From NCBI RefSeq assembly GCF_963973895.1, contig NZ_CAXBBF010000001.1: a stretch of DNA of 64,000 nt. One strand, written 5' to 3'. Origin of the DNA: Porticoccus sp950063125. Its GTDB lineage: Bacteria; Pseudomonadota; Gammaproteobacteria; Pseudomonadales; Porticoccaceae. How positions within the stretch are numbered: the first letter of the stretch is position 1; the number at the start of each line of letters is the position of its first letter. Both the position numbers and the translations under genes were made by a program. Under the pieces are notes generated by a model, which saw only the letters and a program-made list of their open reading frames with translations, searched no databases and was not told the DNA's origin. This document shows, piece after piece, positions 35,001-43,908 of the stretch.

Positions 35001-36896
35001 TCACCCGGAAGTATTCTTTGCATCCTGCCGGTCGAGAATATGCTCAACCTCGTCCATCAATCGGGTCATTCGTTGAATCATGGGGCGATACGCGGCTGGA
35101 TCAGCCAGATCCACTCCCGAATTTCTGAGTAACTTGTAGGGGTAGTCAGAACCGCCCGCCTGCAGAAGGTCAAGGTACTGTCGCCGTGCTTCTTCGCCAC
35201 CGGTTGTAATGCGTTCTACCAGGTTGTAGGCGGCAACCATAGACGTCGCATACTGGTATACAGAAAAGTTGCGGTAGAAATGTGGAATGGAGGCCCACTC
35301 CACGGTATAGGGTTCATCAATTTGCATGATACCCATGCCGTGGCCGGCATGACGCTTCTGAATCGTTCCATACAACGTATTCAGTTTGTCGCCCGACAGA
35401 TTGCCGCCGCTCTCAACCTGCTCATGGATAGCCAGTTCGAATTCGGCAAACTGGGCCTGTCGAAAAAAAGCACTTCGCAAAAGATTGAGTTCTCGAAACA
35501 GGTAAAACAATTGCTCGTCGTCGCTTGACGCGTTGTCGCGCAGATAATCAAAAAGGAGTAATTCATTAACCGTCGAGGGGATTTCTGAAATAAAACCGGA
35601 ATAAGCGGATTTGCTGAAGGGTTGATGAGTGTTGGCCATCAGGGAGTGCATGGCGTGCCCCCATTCGTGAGCGTAAGTGCTGACAGAGTCAAAGGTACCC
35701 TCAAAATTCAACATCAGGAAAGGATGGACGTCATAGGCGGCTCCCATCACATAGGCACCCTTACGCTTGTCTGGTGCAGGATAGGCATGTAGCCAGTGTT
35801 GTTTCAGCGCCTCGCTGAGTGGTCCGCCATAGTCTCTGCCCAGGGGCGTGAGCGCGGCCTGTGTCAACGTGGCGGCGTCTTCTAGCGTGTATCCCCTAGG
35901 CAAGGTGACTGCGGGTGTGTAGAGGTCGTAGTAACGGGATTCCACGAGGCCGAGTATTCGTTGACGCAGTCCAAGCAGGCGGTGGAGGGATGTGAGGTGT
36001 TCATTGGCGGTCGACAACAATGTCCGGTAAACCGCCTCAGGGATGTTGTCCTGGGACAGGGCGCGATCCAGGGATGAATCGAAACCGCGCACTCGGGCTA
36101 TCATCGCCTCTTTCTTTACCTGTCCCTCCAGGGTGAGGGCAAGGGTCTGACGAAAATGCTGGTAGGTTCCCCAGAAGCGCTCAAATACCCGTTTTCTATC
36201 GTTGCGGTTTGCCGATGCCCGGTGGGCTTCATAGGTCATCGGGTTGAGAGTGACTTTTGTGCCATCCGACAGGGTGATTTCCGGCCAGGGAATGTCGTTG
36301 TTGACCAGCACACTGTAGGTGCTTGAGGTAGATTGCAGTGCATCTGAGGCCGCTCTGAGGACGTGTTCCCCCTCTTCACTGAGAATATGTGCAGATTGAC
36401 GCAGGGTATTGCGGATAAAAAAATCGTGCTCTTCAAGTCGTGCGCTTTCATCGAGGTAGTGGTTAAGGGTTGCTTCTCCGATATGGCTGAGCTCTTGCTT
36501 CACAAAGCGCGTGGCTTCTGTGAACTCGACAAGCAACTCCTGGGCAACCGTTGCCCGTTCCTGATACTGGATATTGCTCTGGTTAGTATCTTTGTTCAGA
36601 AAGGCATAAACGTAAAGTTTGAGCAGGGCTCTATAGGTGTCGGCAACCCGGTTCAGGCAATCAGCCAACACGCCCGCGCTGTCGCCGAGAATACCTTCGC
36701 ACTCACCGATGGCACCGATTTGTGCGGTGGCATTGTTGCGTGCTTCGTCCCAGCTGGCGATATCCGGGTACAGGTCGGAGAGATCCCAGACAGAAGCAGT
36801 GGGTTCCGCCTGGGGTAACGGCAGGGATTCAGTGGTTGATTCAGCCAGTGTCTGGACTGTAATCGCAAGCAGACAAAGACCGAGGTATCGTTTCAT
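35001..36896 (-). CDS. pepF: M3 family oligoendopeptidase F with signal peptide
   Basis: A 631-residue zinc metallopeptidase. The zinc motif is HEWGH at 410-414 (H410, E411, H414), with the next Glu ligand in FISEIPSTVNELLL about 25 residues on. The N-terminal PepF domain (from EPTASVWDLSDLYPD) and the YDVHPFLMLNFEG segment before the active site are typical. Unlike the cytosolic family members, it begins with a hydrophobic leader (MKRYLGLCLLAITVQTLA), so it is probably periplasmic and degrades peptides there. Its start overlaps the xseA stop (ATGA), so the two share a transcript. Confidence 0.9.
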   Translation of the reverse strand: MKRYLGLCLLAITVQTLAESTTESLPLPQAEPTASVWDLSDLYPDIASWDEARNNATAQIGAIGECEGILGDSAGVLADCLNRVADTYRALLKLYVYAFLNKDTNQSNIQYQERATVAQELLVEFTEATRFVKQELSHIGEATLNHYLDESARLEEHDFFIRNTLRQSAHILSEEGEHVLRAASDALQSTSSTYSVLVNNDIPWPEITLSDGTKVTLNPMTYEAHRASANRNDRKRVFERFWGTYQHFRQTLALTLEGQVKKEAMIARVRGFDSSLDRALSQDNIPEAVYRTLLSTANEHLTSLHRLLGLRQRILGLVESRYYDLYTPAVTLPRGYTLEDAATLTQAALTPLGRDYGGPLSEALKQHWLHAYPAPDKRKGAYVMGAAYDVHPFLMLNFEGTFDSVSTYAHEWGHAMHSLMANTHQPFSKSAYSGFISEIPSTVNELLLFDYLRDNASSDDEQLFYLFRELNLLRSAFFRQAQFAEFELAIHEQVESGGNLSGDKLNTLYGTIQKRHAGHGMGIMQIDEPYTVEWASIPHFYRNFSVYQYATSMVAAYNLVERITTGGEEARRQYLDLLQAGGSDYPYKLLRNSGVDLADPAAYRPMIQRMTRLMDEVEHILDRQDAKNTSG

Positions 36897-38236
36897 GATT
36901 GTGGATCCGGAAAAATTTTATCGACTTTGCATTCCAGGGAACCGTTCGCCAGCCGTGTGGCAATGCTGTCGCCGATTTGTACGGTTGCGACGCCCCGCAA
37001 TATGTTGTGCTGTTGGTCTGTAACAATAGCATACCCGCGTTCCAGCGTTTTTAGCGGACTCACGGCGTTGAGCAGTTGTAACGCGTTTTGCCACCGGATT
37101 TTCTTTTGCTCGAGCAGGGTGTCGGTGGCGCGTTCCAGCCGGCGAGTCAGCAAATTCAGGCTGTCGTTCAAATAGTCGATTCGATAACCGGGACCTGCTT
37201 GCTCCAGGCGTGCACGCAAATGCTGCAGGTGCATATCCAGCTGTTGATGTTGCCCCGAGGTGGTTCGGACCAGTCGCGCTTGCAGGGCCTGCAGCTGTTG
37301 CTCCTGCTGCTTGAGGCGTTCTCCGGGATCCCGCAATTGACGAGTCAGACTGTCCAGGCGTTGCGACGTTGATTGCAGCCGCCGCGAAATGGTTTCGCAA
37401 AGCAACTTTTCATAACCGCGCAATTGGTCGAGCAGTTTGTTGCCGTCGGGACTCAATACTTCGGCTGCGGCGGAGGGGGTTGGCGCTCGGTAGTCAGCAA
37501 CGAAGTCGCTGATCGTGAAATCAATCTCATGACCCACCGCGCTCACAATCGGAATCCGGCTGTGGTAGATCGCTCTGGCAACGATCTCTTCGTTAAAAGG
37601 CCAGAGATCCTCGATGGAACCGCCGCCGCGGCCGACAATCAGCACATCACAATAATTATCGTGATTGGCCAGCTCAATGGCCGCTGCGATCTGTGCGGCA
37701 GCGGCTTTTCCCTGAACCAGCGCCGGGTAAACTCTCACTGCGATGCCCGGAAAGCGGCGTTTCAGCACCGAGAGAATGTCCTTCAGTGCCGCGCCGGTAG
37801 GCGATGTAATGATACCCAGCCGCTGCGGCTGGGTCGGCAGTGGCTGTTTGTGGCGGTCGTTAAAGAGCCCTTCGGCATGCAGGCGCTGTTTCAGTGCATC
37901 AAATTGACGCTGCAATGCCCCGAAACCGGCTTCTTCGAGGTGCTCAACAATCAACTGGAAGTCACCCCGGCCTTCATACAGGCTGACCCTGCAGCGGGCC
38001 AGCACATGGTTGCCGTGGTCTGGGCGGAAACGGACATGGGCATTTCGATTGGCGAACATCGCACAGCGAACCTGGGCCTGTTCGTCCTTGAGCGTGAAAT
38101 ACCAGTGTCCGGAGCCGGGACGGGAGAAATTGGATATTTCACCCTCGACCCAGACCAGGGGAAAGTGGGTTTCAAGCAACTGTCTGGCGCGACGGTTTAG
38201 TTGGGTAACGGTCAAAGTGATTGGTATGTCAGGCAT
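36893..38236 (-). CDS. xseA: Exodeoxyribonuclease VII large subunit
   Basis: A 447-residue nuclease subunit that degrades single-stranded DNA in both directions, together with XseB (not in the window). The OB-fold N-terminus has VTQLNRRARQLLETHFPLVWVEGEISNFSRP. The conserved core has GIITSPTGAALKDIL, RGGGSIEDLWPFNEE and SAVGHEIDFTISDFVADYRAPTPSAAAE. A helical coiled-coil region (about 270-400) and the ending LERGYAIV follow. ATG 38236 has GGA about 10 bases upstream; an upstream TTG at 38269 lacks a ribosome site. It is divergent from guaB. Confidence 0.95.
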   Translation of the reverse strand: MPDIPITLTVTQLNRRARQLLETHFPLVWVEGEISNFSRPGSGHWYFTLKDEQAQVRCAMFANRNAHVRFRPDHGNHVLARCRVSLYEGRGDFQLIVEHLEEAGFGALQRQFDALKQRLHAEGLFNDRHKQPLPTQPQRLGIITSPTGAALKDILSVLKRRFPGIAVRVYPALVQGKAAAAQIAAAIELANHDNYCDVLIVGRGGGSIEDLWPFNEEIVARAIYHSRIPIVSAVGHEIDFTISDFVADYRAPTPSAAAEVLSPDGNKLLDQLRGYEKLLCETISRRLQSTSQRLDSLTRQLRDPGERLKQQEQQLQALQARLVRTTSGQHQQLDMHLQHLRARLEQAGPGYRIDYLNDSLNLLTRRLERATDTLLEQKKIRWQNALQLLNAVSPLKTLERGYAIVTDQQHNILRGVATVQIGDSIATRLANGSLECKVDKIFPDPQS

Positions 38237-38323
38237 AGCCCATTGTCCATCACCAGTGAATCGAGTCAATTTAAATAATAGCTATTGGCTATAACCTATG
38301 GTCACCAGACCTATTGAAAAAAG

Positions 38324-38352
38324 TATTTTTTAGCCGACCATGCCTTTATAAT
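38324..38352 (+). promoter_or_regulatory. Probable guaB promoter
   Basis: A perfect -10 box TATAAT at 38347-38352 with a weak -35 (TATTTT, 38324-38329) at 17 bases, inside an A/T-rich tract. It lies about 95 bases before the guaB start in the xseA-guaB divergent region. The -35 is poor, so activation or an UP element may help. Confidence 0.4.
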
Positions 38353-38453
38353 AGCGCGCTTACTTTTATCCTTGAGCTATAGAGAGCGGTAATGATCCAT
38401 TGTCTGACGCTCAAGCACTGAAATCCATTTCCCTGACGAGGTAAGCCATCCTG

Positions 38454-39923
38454 ATGTTGCGAATCGCAGAAGAAGCTCTCACCTTCGATGACGTACTGCT
38501 GGTACCCGGTTATTCCGACATAACCGCAAAAGATGTTTCTCTTAAAAGCCGCCTGACGCGGAACATTGGACTGAATATCCCGCTCGTCTCTGCCGCGATG
38601 GATACCGTTACCGAGGCGCGACTCTCCATCGCGCTCGCCCAGGAAGGTGGTATCGGTATTATTCACAAAAGCATGTCCATCGAAAAACAGGCCCTGGAAG
38701 TGCGCGCCGTCAAGAAGTTCGAAAGCGGTGTGGTCAAAGACCCGATTACCATAGATGCTTCTGCCCCTGTCAGTGCCTTGCTGTCCCTGACCCGTGAACA
38801 CAATATTTCCGGTGTGCCCGTGCTGGATAACGGGGAGCTGGTGGGTATTGTCACCCGCCGCGACGTTCGCTTTGAACCCAGTCTGGATTTGCCGGTATCG
38901 GCCATCATGACGCCCAAGGATCGACTGGTAACCGTGCGGGAAGGGGCCAACGCAGACGAGATCAAAGCACTGCTGCACAGGCACCGCATTGAAAAGGTAT
39001 TGGTCGTAAACGCCGATTTCGAGCTGCGTGGACTGATTACCGTCAAGGATATCGACAAGGCCGAAAAATATCCCAACGCCTGCAAGGATGATCAGGGCCG
39101 ATTGCGGGTAGGGGCCTCCGTGGGCACCAGCGCCGACACCGATGAACGTATTATCGCCCTGGTTCGGGAGGGTGTGGATGTGCTGGTGGTCGATACTGCC
39201 CACGGTCACTCTCGCAATGTGCTCAACCGGGTACGTCAGATCAAGGCCCAGTTCCCCGAGGTTGATGTGATCGGCGGCAATATTGCCACAGCCGAGGCGG
39301 CTTTGGCGCTGGCCAAAGCCGGTGCGGATGGCATCAAAGTGGGTATTGGTCCCGGATCGATTTGCACCACGCGCATTGTAACCGGCATCGGTGTGCCACA
39401 AATTTCCGCCGTCGCCAATGTGGTTGAAGCATTGGCAAGTTATCAGATACCTGTTATTGCCGACGGGGGTATCCGTTTTTCAGGCGATATCGCCAAAGCG
39501 CTGGTCGCCGGGGCCCACGCGGTAATGATGGGCTCGATGTTTGCCGGCACAGAAGAAGCGCCCGGTGAGATTGAGCTGTATCAGGGCCGAACCTATAAAT
39601 CCTATCGTGGCATGGGATCGATGGGCGCAATGTCCCAGACCAGCGGTTCCAGCGACCGTTATTTTCAGGATGCAAGCCAGGGTACTGAAAAACTGGTCCC
39701 TGAAGGCATTGAAGGCCGCGTTCCCTACAAAGGTCCGTTATCGGCGATCATTCATCAGCTGATGGGCGGCGTGCGATCAGCCATGGGTTACACCGGCAGC
39801 GTTGATATTGAAACCCTGCGCAGTAAACCCCGTTTTGTCAGGGTGACTTCTGCGGGTATGAGTGAAAGTCACGTGCACGATGTATCCATCACCAAGGAAG
39901 CTCCAAATTACCGGCGTGAATAG
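38454..39923 (+). CDS. guaB: IMP dehydrogenase
   Basis: Converts IMP to XMP with NAD, the branch point to GMP. The 489-residue protein has the catalytic domain split by two CBS domains (about 93-205; VKDPITIDASAP, HNISGVPVLDNGELVGIVTRRDV). The active-site cysteine is C304 in GIGPGSICTTRIVTGIG, and the flap has YRGMGSMGAM. Its length equals that of gammaproteobacterial GuaB. It forms the guaB-guaA pair but with a hairpin between the genes. ATG 38454 gives the normal N-terminus MLRIAEEALTFDDVLLVPG. Confidence 0.97.
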   Translation: MLRIAEEALTFDDVLLVPGYSDITAKDVSLKSRLTRNIGLNIPLVSAAMDTVTEARLSIALAQEGGIGIIHKSMSIEKQALEVRAVKKFESGVVKDPITIDASAPVSALLSLTREHNISGVPVLDNGELVGIVTRRDVRFEPSLDLPVSAIMTPKDRLVTVREGANADEIKALLHRHRIEKVLVVNADFELRGLITVKDIDKAEKYPNACKDDQGRLRVGASVGTSADTDERIIALVREGVDVLVVDTAHGHSRNVLNRVRQIKAQFPEVDVIGGNIATAEAALALAKAGADGIKVGIGPGSICTTRIVTGIGVPQISAVANVVEALASYQIPVIADGGIRFSGDIAKALVAGAHAVMMGSMFAGTEEAPGEIELYQGRTYKSYRGMGSMGAMSQTSGSSDRYFQDASQGTEKLVPEGIEGRVPYKGPLSAIIHQLMGGVRSAMGYTGSVDIETLRSKPRFVRVTSAGMSESHVHDVSITKEAPNYRRE

Positions 39924-39956
39924 CCTGGGTTTCCGGTGTGTTGAAAACGACCCGAC

Positions 39957-39980
39957 AGGGCTGCCTAGAGCAGCCCTTTT
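39957..39980 (+). terminator. Hairpin between guaB and guaA
   Basis: A perfect 8-bp stem AGGGCTGC/GCAGCCCT (39957-39964 and 39970-39977), a 5-base loop and a TTTT run. It looks like a short intrinsic terminator, so guaA may get less transcript than guaB or have its own promoter. Confidence 0.65.
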
Positions 39981-39996
39981 AGATTGGTAACTGACT

Positions 39997-41571
39997 ATGA
40001 CAGATATTCATTCTCACAAAATCCTTATCCTGGATTTCGGCTCCCAATATACGCAGTTGATCGCCCGCCGTGTACGCGAAGTCGGGGTCTACTCGGAAAT
40101 CCGTGCCTGGGATATGGATGAAGCCGAGATCATTGCCTTCGATCCCAAAGGCATCATCCTGGCGGGGGGGCCGGAGTCGGTTACCGCCGGAGAATCGCCC
40201 CGGGCTCCTAAGCTGGTTTTCGAGCTGGGTATCCCGGTTCTGGGTATCTGTTATGGCATGCAGACCATGGCTGCCCAGCTCGGTGGCGCCGTGGAAGGCT
40301 CTTCGATTCAGGAATTTGGCTATGCCCAGATCAAGACCCACGGCAACAGCCGCCTGTTCCAGGGTGTGGCTGACCATGTGGATCATGACGGGGGCACACT
40401 GCTCGATGTCTGGATGAGTCATGGCGATAAAGTGGTTACCTTGCCAGCCGGTTTCGAACTTATGGCGTCGACGGGTTCCTGCGCCATTGCCGGCATGTAT
40501 TGTCCCGAAAAAGATTTTTATGGTGTCCAGTTTCACCCGGAGGTGACACACACCCTGCAGGGCATGCGGATGTTTGAGCACTTCGTGCTTGATATCTGTG
40601 GCTGCGAGGCACTCTGGACGCCCGCTCAGATTATTGAGGACAGTATTGCCCGGGTGCGTGTCCAGGTCGGCAGTGACAAGGTGTTGCTGGGGCTTTCAGG
40701 AGGCGTCGATTCATCCGTGGTCGCAGCGTTGTTGCACAAGGCCATCGGCGACCAGCTCACCTGTGTTTTTGTCGACAACGGCCTGCTGCGCAAGCACGAA
40801 GGCGATCAGGTCATGGACATGTTTGCCAAAAACATGGGGGTGAAAGTCATCCGTGTGGACGCAGAAAAACAGTTTTTGAGCAAATTGGTGGGGGAGGCTG
40901 ACCCGGAGAAAAAGCGCAAAATCATTGGCAACACGTTCATTGATATTTTCGATGTGGAGGCTACTACCCTCAAAGACGTCAACTGGCTGGCCCAGGGCAC
41001 TATCTACCCTGATGTCATCGAATCGGCGGCGGCCAAGACCGGCAAGGCCCATGTGATCAAATCCCACCACAATGTAGGAGGCCTGCCCGAGACCATGAAA
41101 ATGGCGCTGGTAGAACCCCTGCGGGAACTATTCAAGGACGAAGTCCGCAAGATTGGGCTGGAACTGGGCCTGCCCTACGACATGGTGTATCGACACCCAT
41201 TCCCGGGGCCGGGGTTGGGTGTGAGGATTCTCGGTGAAGTCAGAAAGGAATACGCCGATATCCTCAGGGAAGCCGATGCCATTTTTATCGAAGAACTCCA
41301 CAAAGCCGATTGGTACCACAAAACCAGCCAGGCGTTCGCCGTCTTTCTGCCGGTCAAGTCCGTGGGTGTGGTGGGCGATGCCCGTCGCTACGAATGGGTG
41401 ATTGCCCTGCGCGCGGTGGAAACCATCGACTTCATGACGGCCCGCTGGGCACATTTGCCCTACCAACTCCTGGAACAGGTTTCCAATAGAATTATTAATG
41501 AAATCAGTGGGGTATCAAGGGTTGTTTATGATGTTTCTAGTAAGCCTCCGGCGACGATTGAATGGGAGTAG
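39997..41571 (+). CDS. guaA: GMP synthase (glutamine-hydrolysing)
   Basis: Converts XMP to GMP using glutamine and ATP (524 residues). The class I amidotransferase domain (1-200) has GICYGMQTMAAQLGG with the catalytic Cys, and FHPEVTHT supplying the His/Glu. The ATP-pyrophosphatase P-loop LLGLSGGVDSSVVA is near residue 230. The C-terminal dimerisation domain ends RVVYDVSSKPPATIEWE, the universal GuaA ending. It follows guaB by 73 bases. Confidence 0.98.
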   Translation: MTDIHSHKILILDFGSQYTQLIARRVREVGVYSEIRAWDMDEAEIIAFDPKGIILAGGPESVTAGESPRAPKLVFELGIPVLGICYGMQTMAAQLGGAVEGSSIQEFGYAQIKTHGNSRLFQGVADHVDHDGGTLLDVWMSHGDKVVTLPAGFELMASTGSCAIAGMYCPEKDFYGVQFHPEVTHTLQGMRMFEHFVLDICGCEALWTPAQIIEDSIARVRVQVGSDKVLLGLSGGVDSSVVAALLHKAIGDQLTCVFVDNGLLRKHEGDQVMDMFAKNMGVKVIRVDAEKQFLSKLVGEADPEKKRKIIGNTFIDIFDVEATTLKDVNWLAQGTIYPDVIESAAAKTGKAHVIKSHHNVGGLPETMKMALVEPLRELFKDEVRKIGLELGLPYDMVYRHPFPGPGLGVRILGEVRKEYADILREADAIFIEELHKADWYHKTSQAFAVFLPVKSVGVVGDARRYEWVIALRAVETIDFMTARWAHLPYQLLEQVSNRIINEISGVSRVVYDVSSKPPATIEWE

Positions 41572-41714
41572 ACCCGCAGTGTAAAGGGATGACCTTACAA
41601 GGATGCGAACATGTTGCCATTGGTGGCTGGCCGTTTGAAAGGCCACTTCACGTTATTTGGTGCGCCTACTGGGTTTGATTCAGCTATAGTTGAAATTTAA
41701 TAGAGGAGTCCTAC

Positions 41715-42350
41715 GTGTCAAAATTTTTTCCCCAACATCTTGCAGCATTTACAATTGCCGTTTTGTTGATGACAACATTTTCGTTCAGTGCGTTTGCAGA
41801 AAACCCGCAATGTTATAAAAAGATCGAAGGGATTTCACTTGATCAAAGCGTTGGCGACATTACAAATAAGTTGCAGCAATTGGGACTGCAAGACATTACC
41901 TGCAAACAAAGATCAAAGATGCCTTGTGCCGCCAGAAAAAAACAAATGCAGACTTATGCCACGAACGATCAAGGTTCTCTGCATAAGGTCGGTGATAAAC
42001 TGGCGAGACTGACATTTGATAATACGGGAAAGCCAAGAAGCTTTGCGTATGAATATTATACTGACGGCCCTTCGACGCTACAGGCACATGATGAAAACAG
42101 AAGCTGGGAAGGCTGGACACATAAGGATACGATCGAATCCCGCATCAATGAATATTGCAAAGGCTCCACACCAGAGGGCGTCAGAGTTGGCTGTAAATAC
42201 GGCAGCGCACTTACCATTAATGTTATGTACGGCGAACCACGCGATAAAGATTGCTCGTATAAGTTCAACGTCATGTTCAGTGCTGTGAGAGGAAAGCCGG
42301 AAGCCCCGACAAATCATAAAATTATCGAGACGATAACGCTCAATAAATAA
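41715..42350 (+). CDS. Exported protein of unknown function
   Basis: Not recognised. A 211-residue protein with a signal peptide (MSKFFPQHLAAFTIAVLLMTTFSFSAFA, cleavage before ENP). The mature part starts QCYKKIEGISLDQSVGDITNKLQQLG, a 'G-I-x-L-x-x-s-x-x-e-v' opening resembling the fold entry of small BamE-like lipoproteins and that of the lipoprotein at 44905. It has six cysteines (C at CYKK, ITCKQ, PCAAR, EYCKG, VGCKY, DCSYK), suggesting disulfides in the periplasm. The start is GTG 41715 after GAGGAG. It is AT-richer than the flanking guaA, consistent with acquired DNA. A broken small gene follows after 11 bases. Confidence 0.75.
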   Translation: MSKFFPQHLAAFTIAVLLMTTFSFSAFAENPQCYKKIEGISLDQSVGDITNKLQQLGLQDITCKQRSKMPCAARKKQMQTYATNDQGSLHKVGDKLARLTFDNTGKPRSFAYEYYTDGPSTLQAHDENRSWEGWTHKDTIESRINEYCKGSTPEGVRVGCKYGSALTINVMYGEPRDKDCSYKFNVMFSAVRGKPEAPTNHKIIETITLNK

Positions 42351-42361
42351 GGATTATTTTG

Positions 42362-42569
42362 ATGCATTATCTTAAATATTTTTATGCACGTTCTTACTGC
42401 TAAGCCCGTTTACAGTTGCCTATGCGGATGTTCTGAGTGAGCAGGACGCGGAGACTGGCTTGGTGCCAGAACTGACCTGTTCTCGTTAGCAGAGGAAATA
42501 AAGGAAAAGGATTTGGATTCATTTTTTAAATTTCGACCGGTGCTGACAGGCAATACTCGTCCTGTCTAA
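42362..42569 (+). pseudogene. Small exported-protein gene broken by two frameshifts
   Basis: A start ATG 42362 with AAGGA 8 bases upstream begins MHYLKYFYARSYC then stops. Moving to the next frame gives LLSPFTVAYADVLSEQDAETGLVPELTC, like the end of a signal peptide (cleavage after AYA) and a mature start. A second shift gives FSLAEEIKEKDLDSFFKFRPVLTGNTRPV and a TAA at 42567-42569. The three pieces fit one ~75-residue exported protein whose frame was lost twice. A terminator follows at 42590. Each shift could also be a sequencing error, but two in 200 bases is unlikely. Confidence 0.5.
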
Positions 42570-42589
42570 CAACAGCAGGAGAAACTTTT

Positions 42590-42617
42590 AAAAGCCCAGC
42601 ATCTTCGCTGGGCTTTT
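42590..42617 (+). terminator. Intrinsic terminator after the exported-protein genes
   Basis: An 11-bp perfect stem AAAAGCCCAGC/GCTGGGCTTTT (42590-42600 and 42607-42617) with a 6-base loop and a T-rich tail TTTTCTTTTC. It closes the unit begun at 41715 and is nearly symmetric, so it could work in both directions. Confidence 0.85.
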
Positions 42618-42721
42618 CTTTTCTTGACCTCGCAATAAGCTGACATGCGCAGGTAACGAATATTTACCCTTCCTGTTACCAGTACTCTCATATTGATTTT
42701 GAAAAAGTATTTCTGAGTTAG

Positions 42722-42776
42722 TTGACTGTACTATTACAGTTTGATAGGCTGCATTTAAGCACTGTAAAAATACAGT
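42722..42776 (+). promoter_or_regulatory. Promoter and twin operators of the Xre-RES-exonuclease operon
   Basis: Two copies of the perfect palindrome ACTGTA-N4-TACAGT lie at 42725-42740 and 42761-42776, 36 bases apart start to start. A -35 box TTGACT (42722-42727) overlaps the first copy, with a weak -10 TAGGCT (42745-42750) at 17 bases between the two. Such paired operators over the promoter are expected for autorepression by the antitoxin encoded 25 bases downstream. Confidence 0.7.
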
Positions 42777-42800
42777 ATTGGTGCTGCTTAGGAGGTAATC

Positions 42801-43202
42801 ATGATCGCTCAAGCCGAACAACTGCTGCAACGTGGTTCCAGTGTCACCAGTTCACTGCTGCCGGCGATTTTCAATATCTTCAGCCAGTGGCGCCTCACTG
42901 GTGCCCAGCAGATGACGCTACTGGGACTCAGCAATGAGAAGACCCTCTATAACTGGAAGAGCCAACCCGAGAAGGCCAAGCTGACGCGAGACCTATTGGA
43001 ACGGGCCAGCTACATTTTGGGGATCTACAAGTCCTTGCAAATCCTGTTGCCTGATCAGGTGCTGGCTGACCAGTGGCTGGCCACACCGAACGACAACCCG
43101 CTGTTCAATGGCACGGCGCCGCTGGACCGGATACTTGCTGGTCAGGTGGTCGACCTGGCCGTGGTCAGGGATTTTCTTGATGCGGAGCGGGGTGGTTGGT
43201 GA
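42801..43202 (+). CDS. Xre/MbcA/ParS-type antitoxin
   Basis: A 133-residue protein. The N-terminal part (about 20-65) looks like an Xre-type helix-turn-helix (IFSQWRLTGAQQMTLLGLSNEKTLYNWK). The C-terminal MbcA/ParS toxin-binding region (DUF2384) has RDLLERASYILGIYKSLQILLPD and WLATPNDNPLFNGTAPLDRILAG, the 'P-x-F-x-G-x-x-p-l-d-x-l' hallmark. These antitoxins neutralise RES toxins by direct contact and repress their own operon. Its TGA overlaps the GTG start of the RES gene. AGGAGG is 9 bases upstream of ATG 42801. Confidence 0.92.
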   Translation: MIAQAEQLLQRGSSVTSSLLPAIFNIFSQWRLTGAQQMTLLGLSNEKTLYNWKSQPEKAKLTRDLLERASYILGIYKSLQILLPDQVLADQWLATPNDNPLFNGTAPLDRILAGQVVDLAVVRDFLDAERGGW

Positions 43203-43903
43203 TTGCGATCGATACGCTACCCAGCAGCGAGGTCAATGAACCGGTCTACCGGGTCATCCTGTCGCGCTATCCCCAGATCCACCTCTTCGAGCGCGTCTCC
43301 AATCCCCAGGATTGGGACGTGCTCTACGCCGTCGAGTCGCTGACCAACCCCCGGCTGCGCGATGAAGTCGGCGATATTCGCCTGGTGCCGCCGGAAGACC
43401 GCGTCTATGGCGATGGTGCCTCCTGGATCATGGCTACCTTCACTCATCTGCCGGTGGACAGACGGGGTGGTCGCTTCAATCGGGACTTCGGTATCTATTA
43501 CTGTGCTGCCGATGAGGCAGTGGCCATTACTGAATCATCTTTTCATCGGGCGCGCTTTCTGCGGGAATCCCGAATCCACAAAACCACCCAGGAAATGCGC
43601 GTGATTCGTGCGCACTTGGGACCGACAACTCTTCACGATGTGCGGCACCTGGCCGGACACGCTATTTACCATCCCGATGACTACGCTGAAGCCCAGCAGC
43701 TCGGTTACGCGTTACGTAATGCCAAAAGCTTTGGTGTTCACTACCAAAGCGTGAGAACGAAAGGGGAGTGCTACGGCGTGATGCGTGCCCGAGTGCTGTC
43801 CGATGCGATCCACTGGCGCTATCTGCGCTACCACTATGACCAGGGGACGATCGTCAACGTTGAATCCCTCGATGGCAATAGTGGCGGCAGTGGCAGGAGG
43901 TGA
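43199..43903 (+). CDS. RES-domain toxin
   Basis: A 234-residue protein with the RES domain, named after conserved Arg, Glu and Ser. Visible are VYRVILSRYP near the start, the core GGRFNRDFGIYYCAADEAVAITESSFHRAR (R and E about residues 92 and 112), and the later YALRNAKSFGVHYQSVR. Known RES toxins break down NAD+ by phosphorolysis or hydrolysis and stop growth; they pair with Xre/ParS antitoxins as here. At 234 residues it is longer than minimal RES toxins (~150-180), with extra N-terminal sequence. The start is GTG 43199, overlapping the antitoxin stop (TTG 43196 also possible). Confidence 0.92.
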   Translation: MIAIDTLPSSEVNEPVYRVILSRYPQIHLFERVSNPQDWDVLYAVESLTNPRLRDEVGDIRLVPPEDRVYGDGASWIMATFTHLPVDRRGGRFNRDFGIYYCAADEAVAITESSFHRARFLRESRIHKTTQEMRVIRAHLGPTTLHDVRHLAGHAIYHPDDYAEAQQLGYALRNAKSFGVHYQSVRTKGECYGVMRARVLSDAIHWRYLRYHYDQGTIVNVESLDGNSGGSGRR

Positions 43904-43908
43904 TGGCA

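Noticed and set aside
37373..38200. 275-codon plus-strand frame
   Set aside because: Antisense to xseA, which has all its conserved motifs.
38346..39401. 351-codon minus-strand frame
   Set aside because: Antisense to guaB, which is unmistakable; repetitive His/Gly/Gln composition typical of shadow frames.
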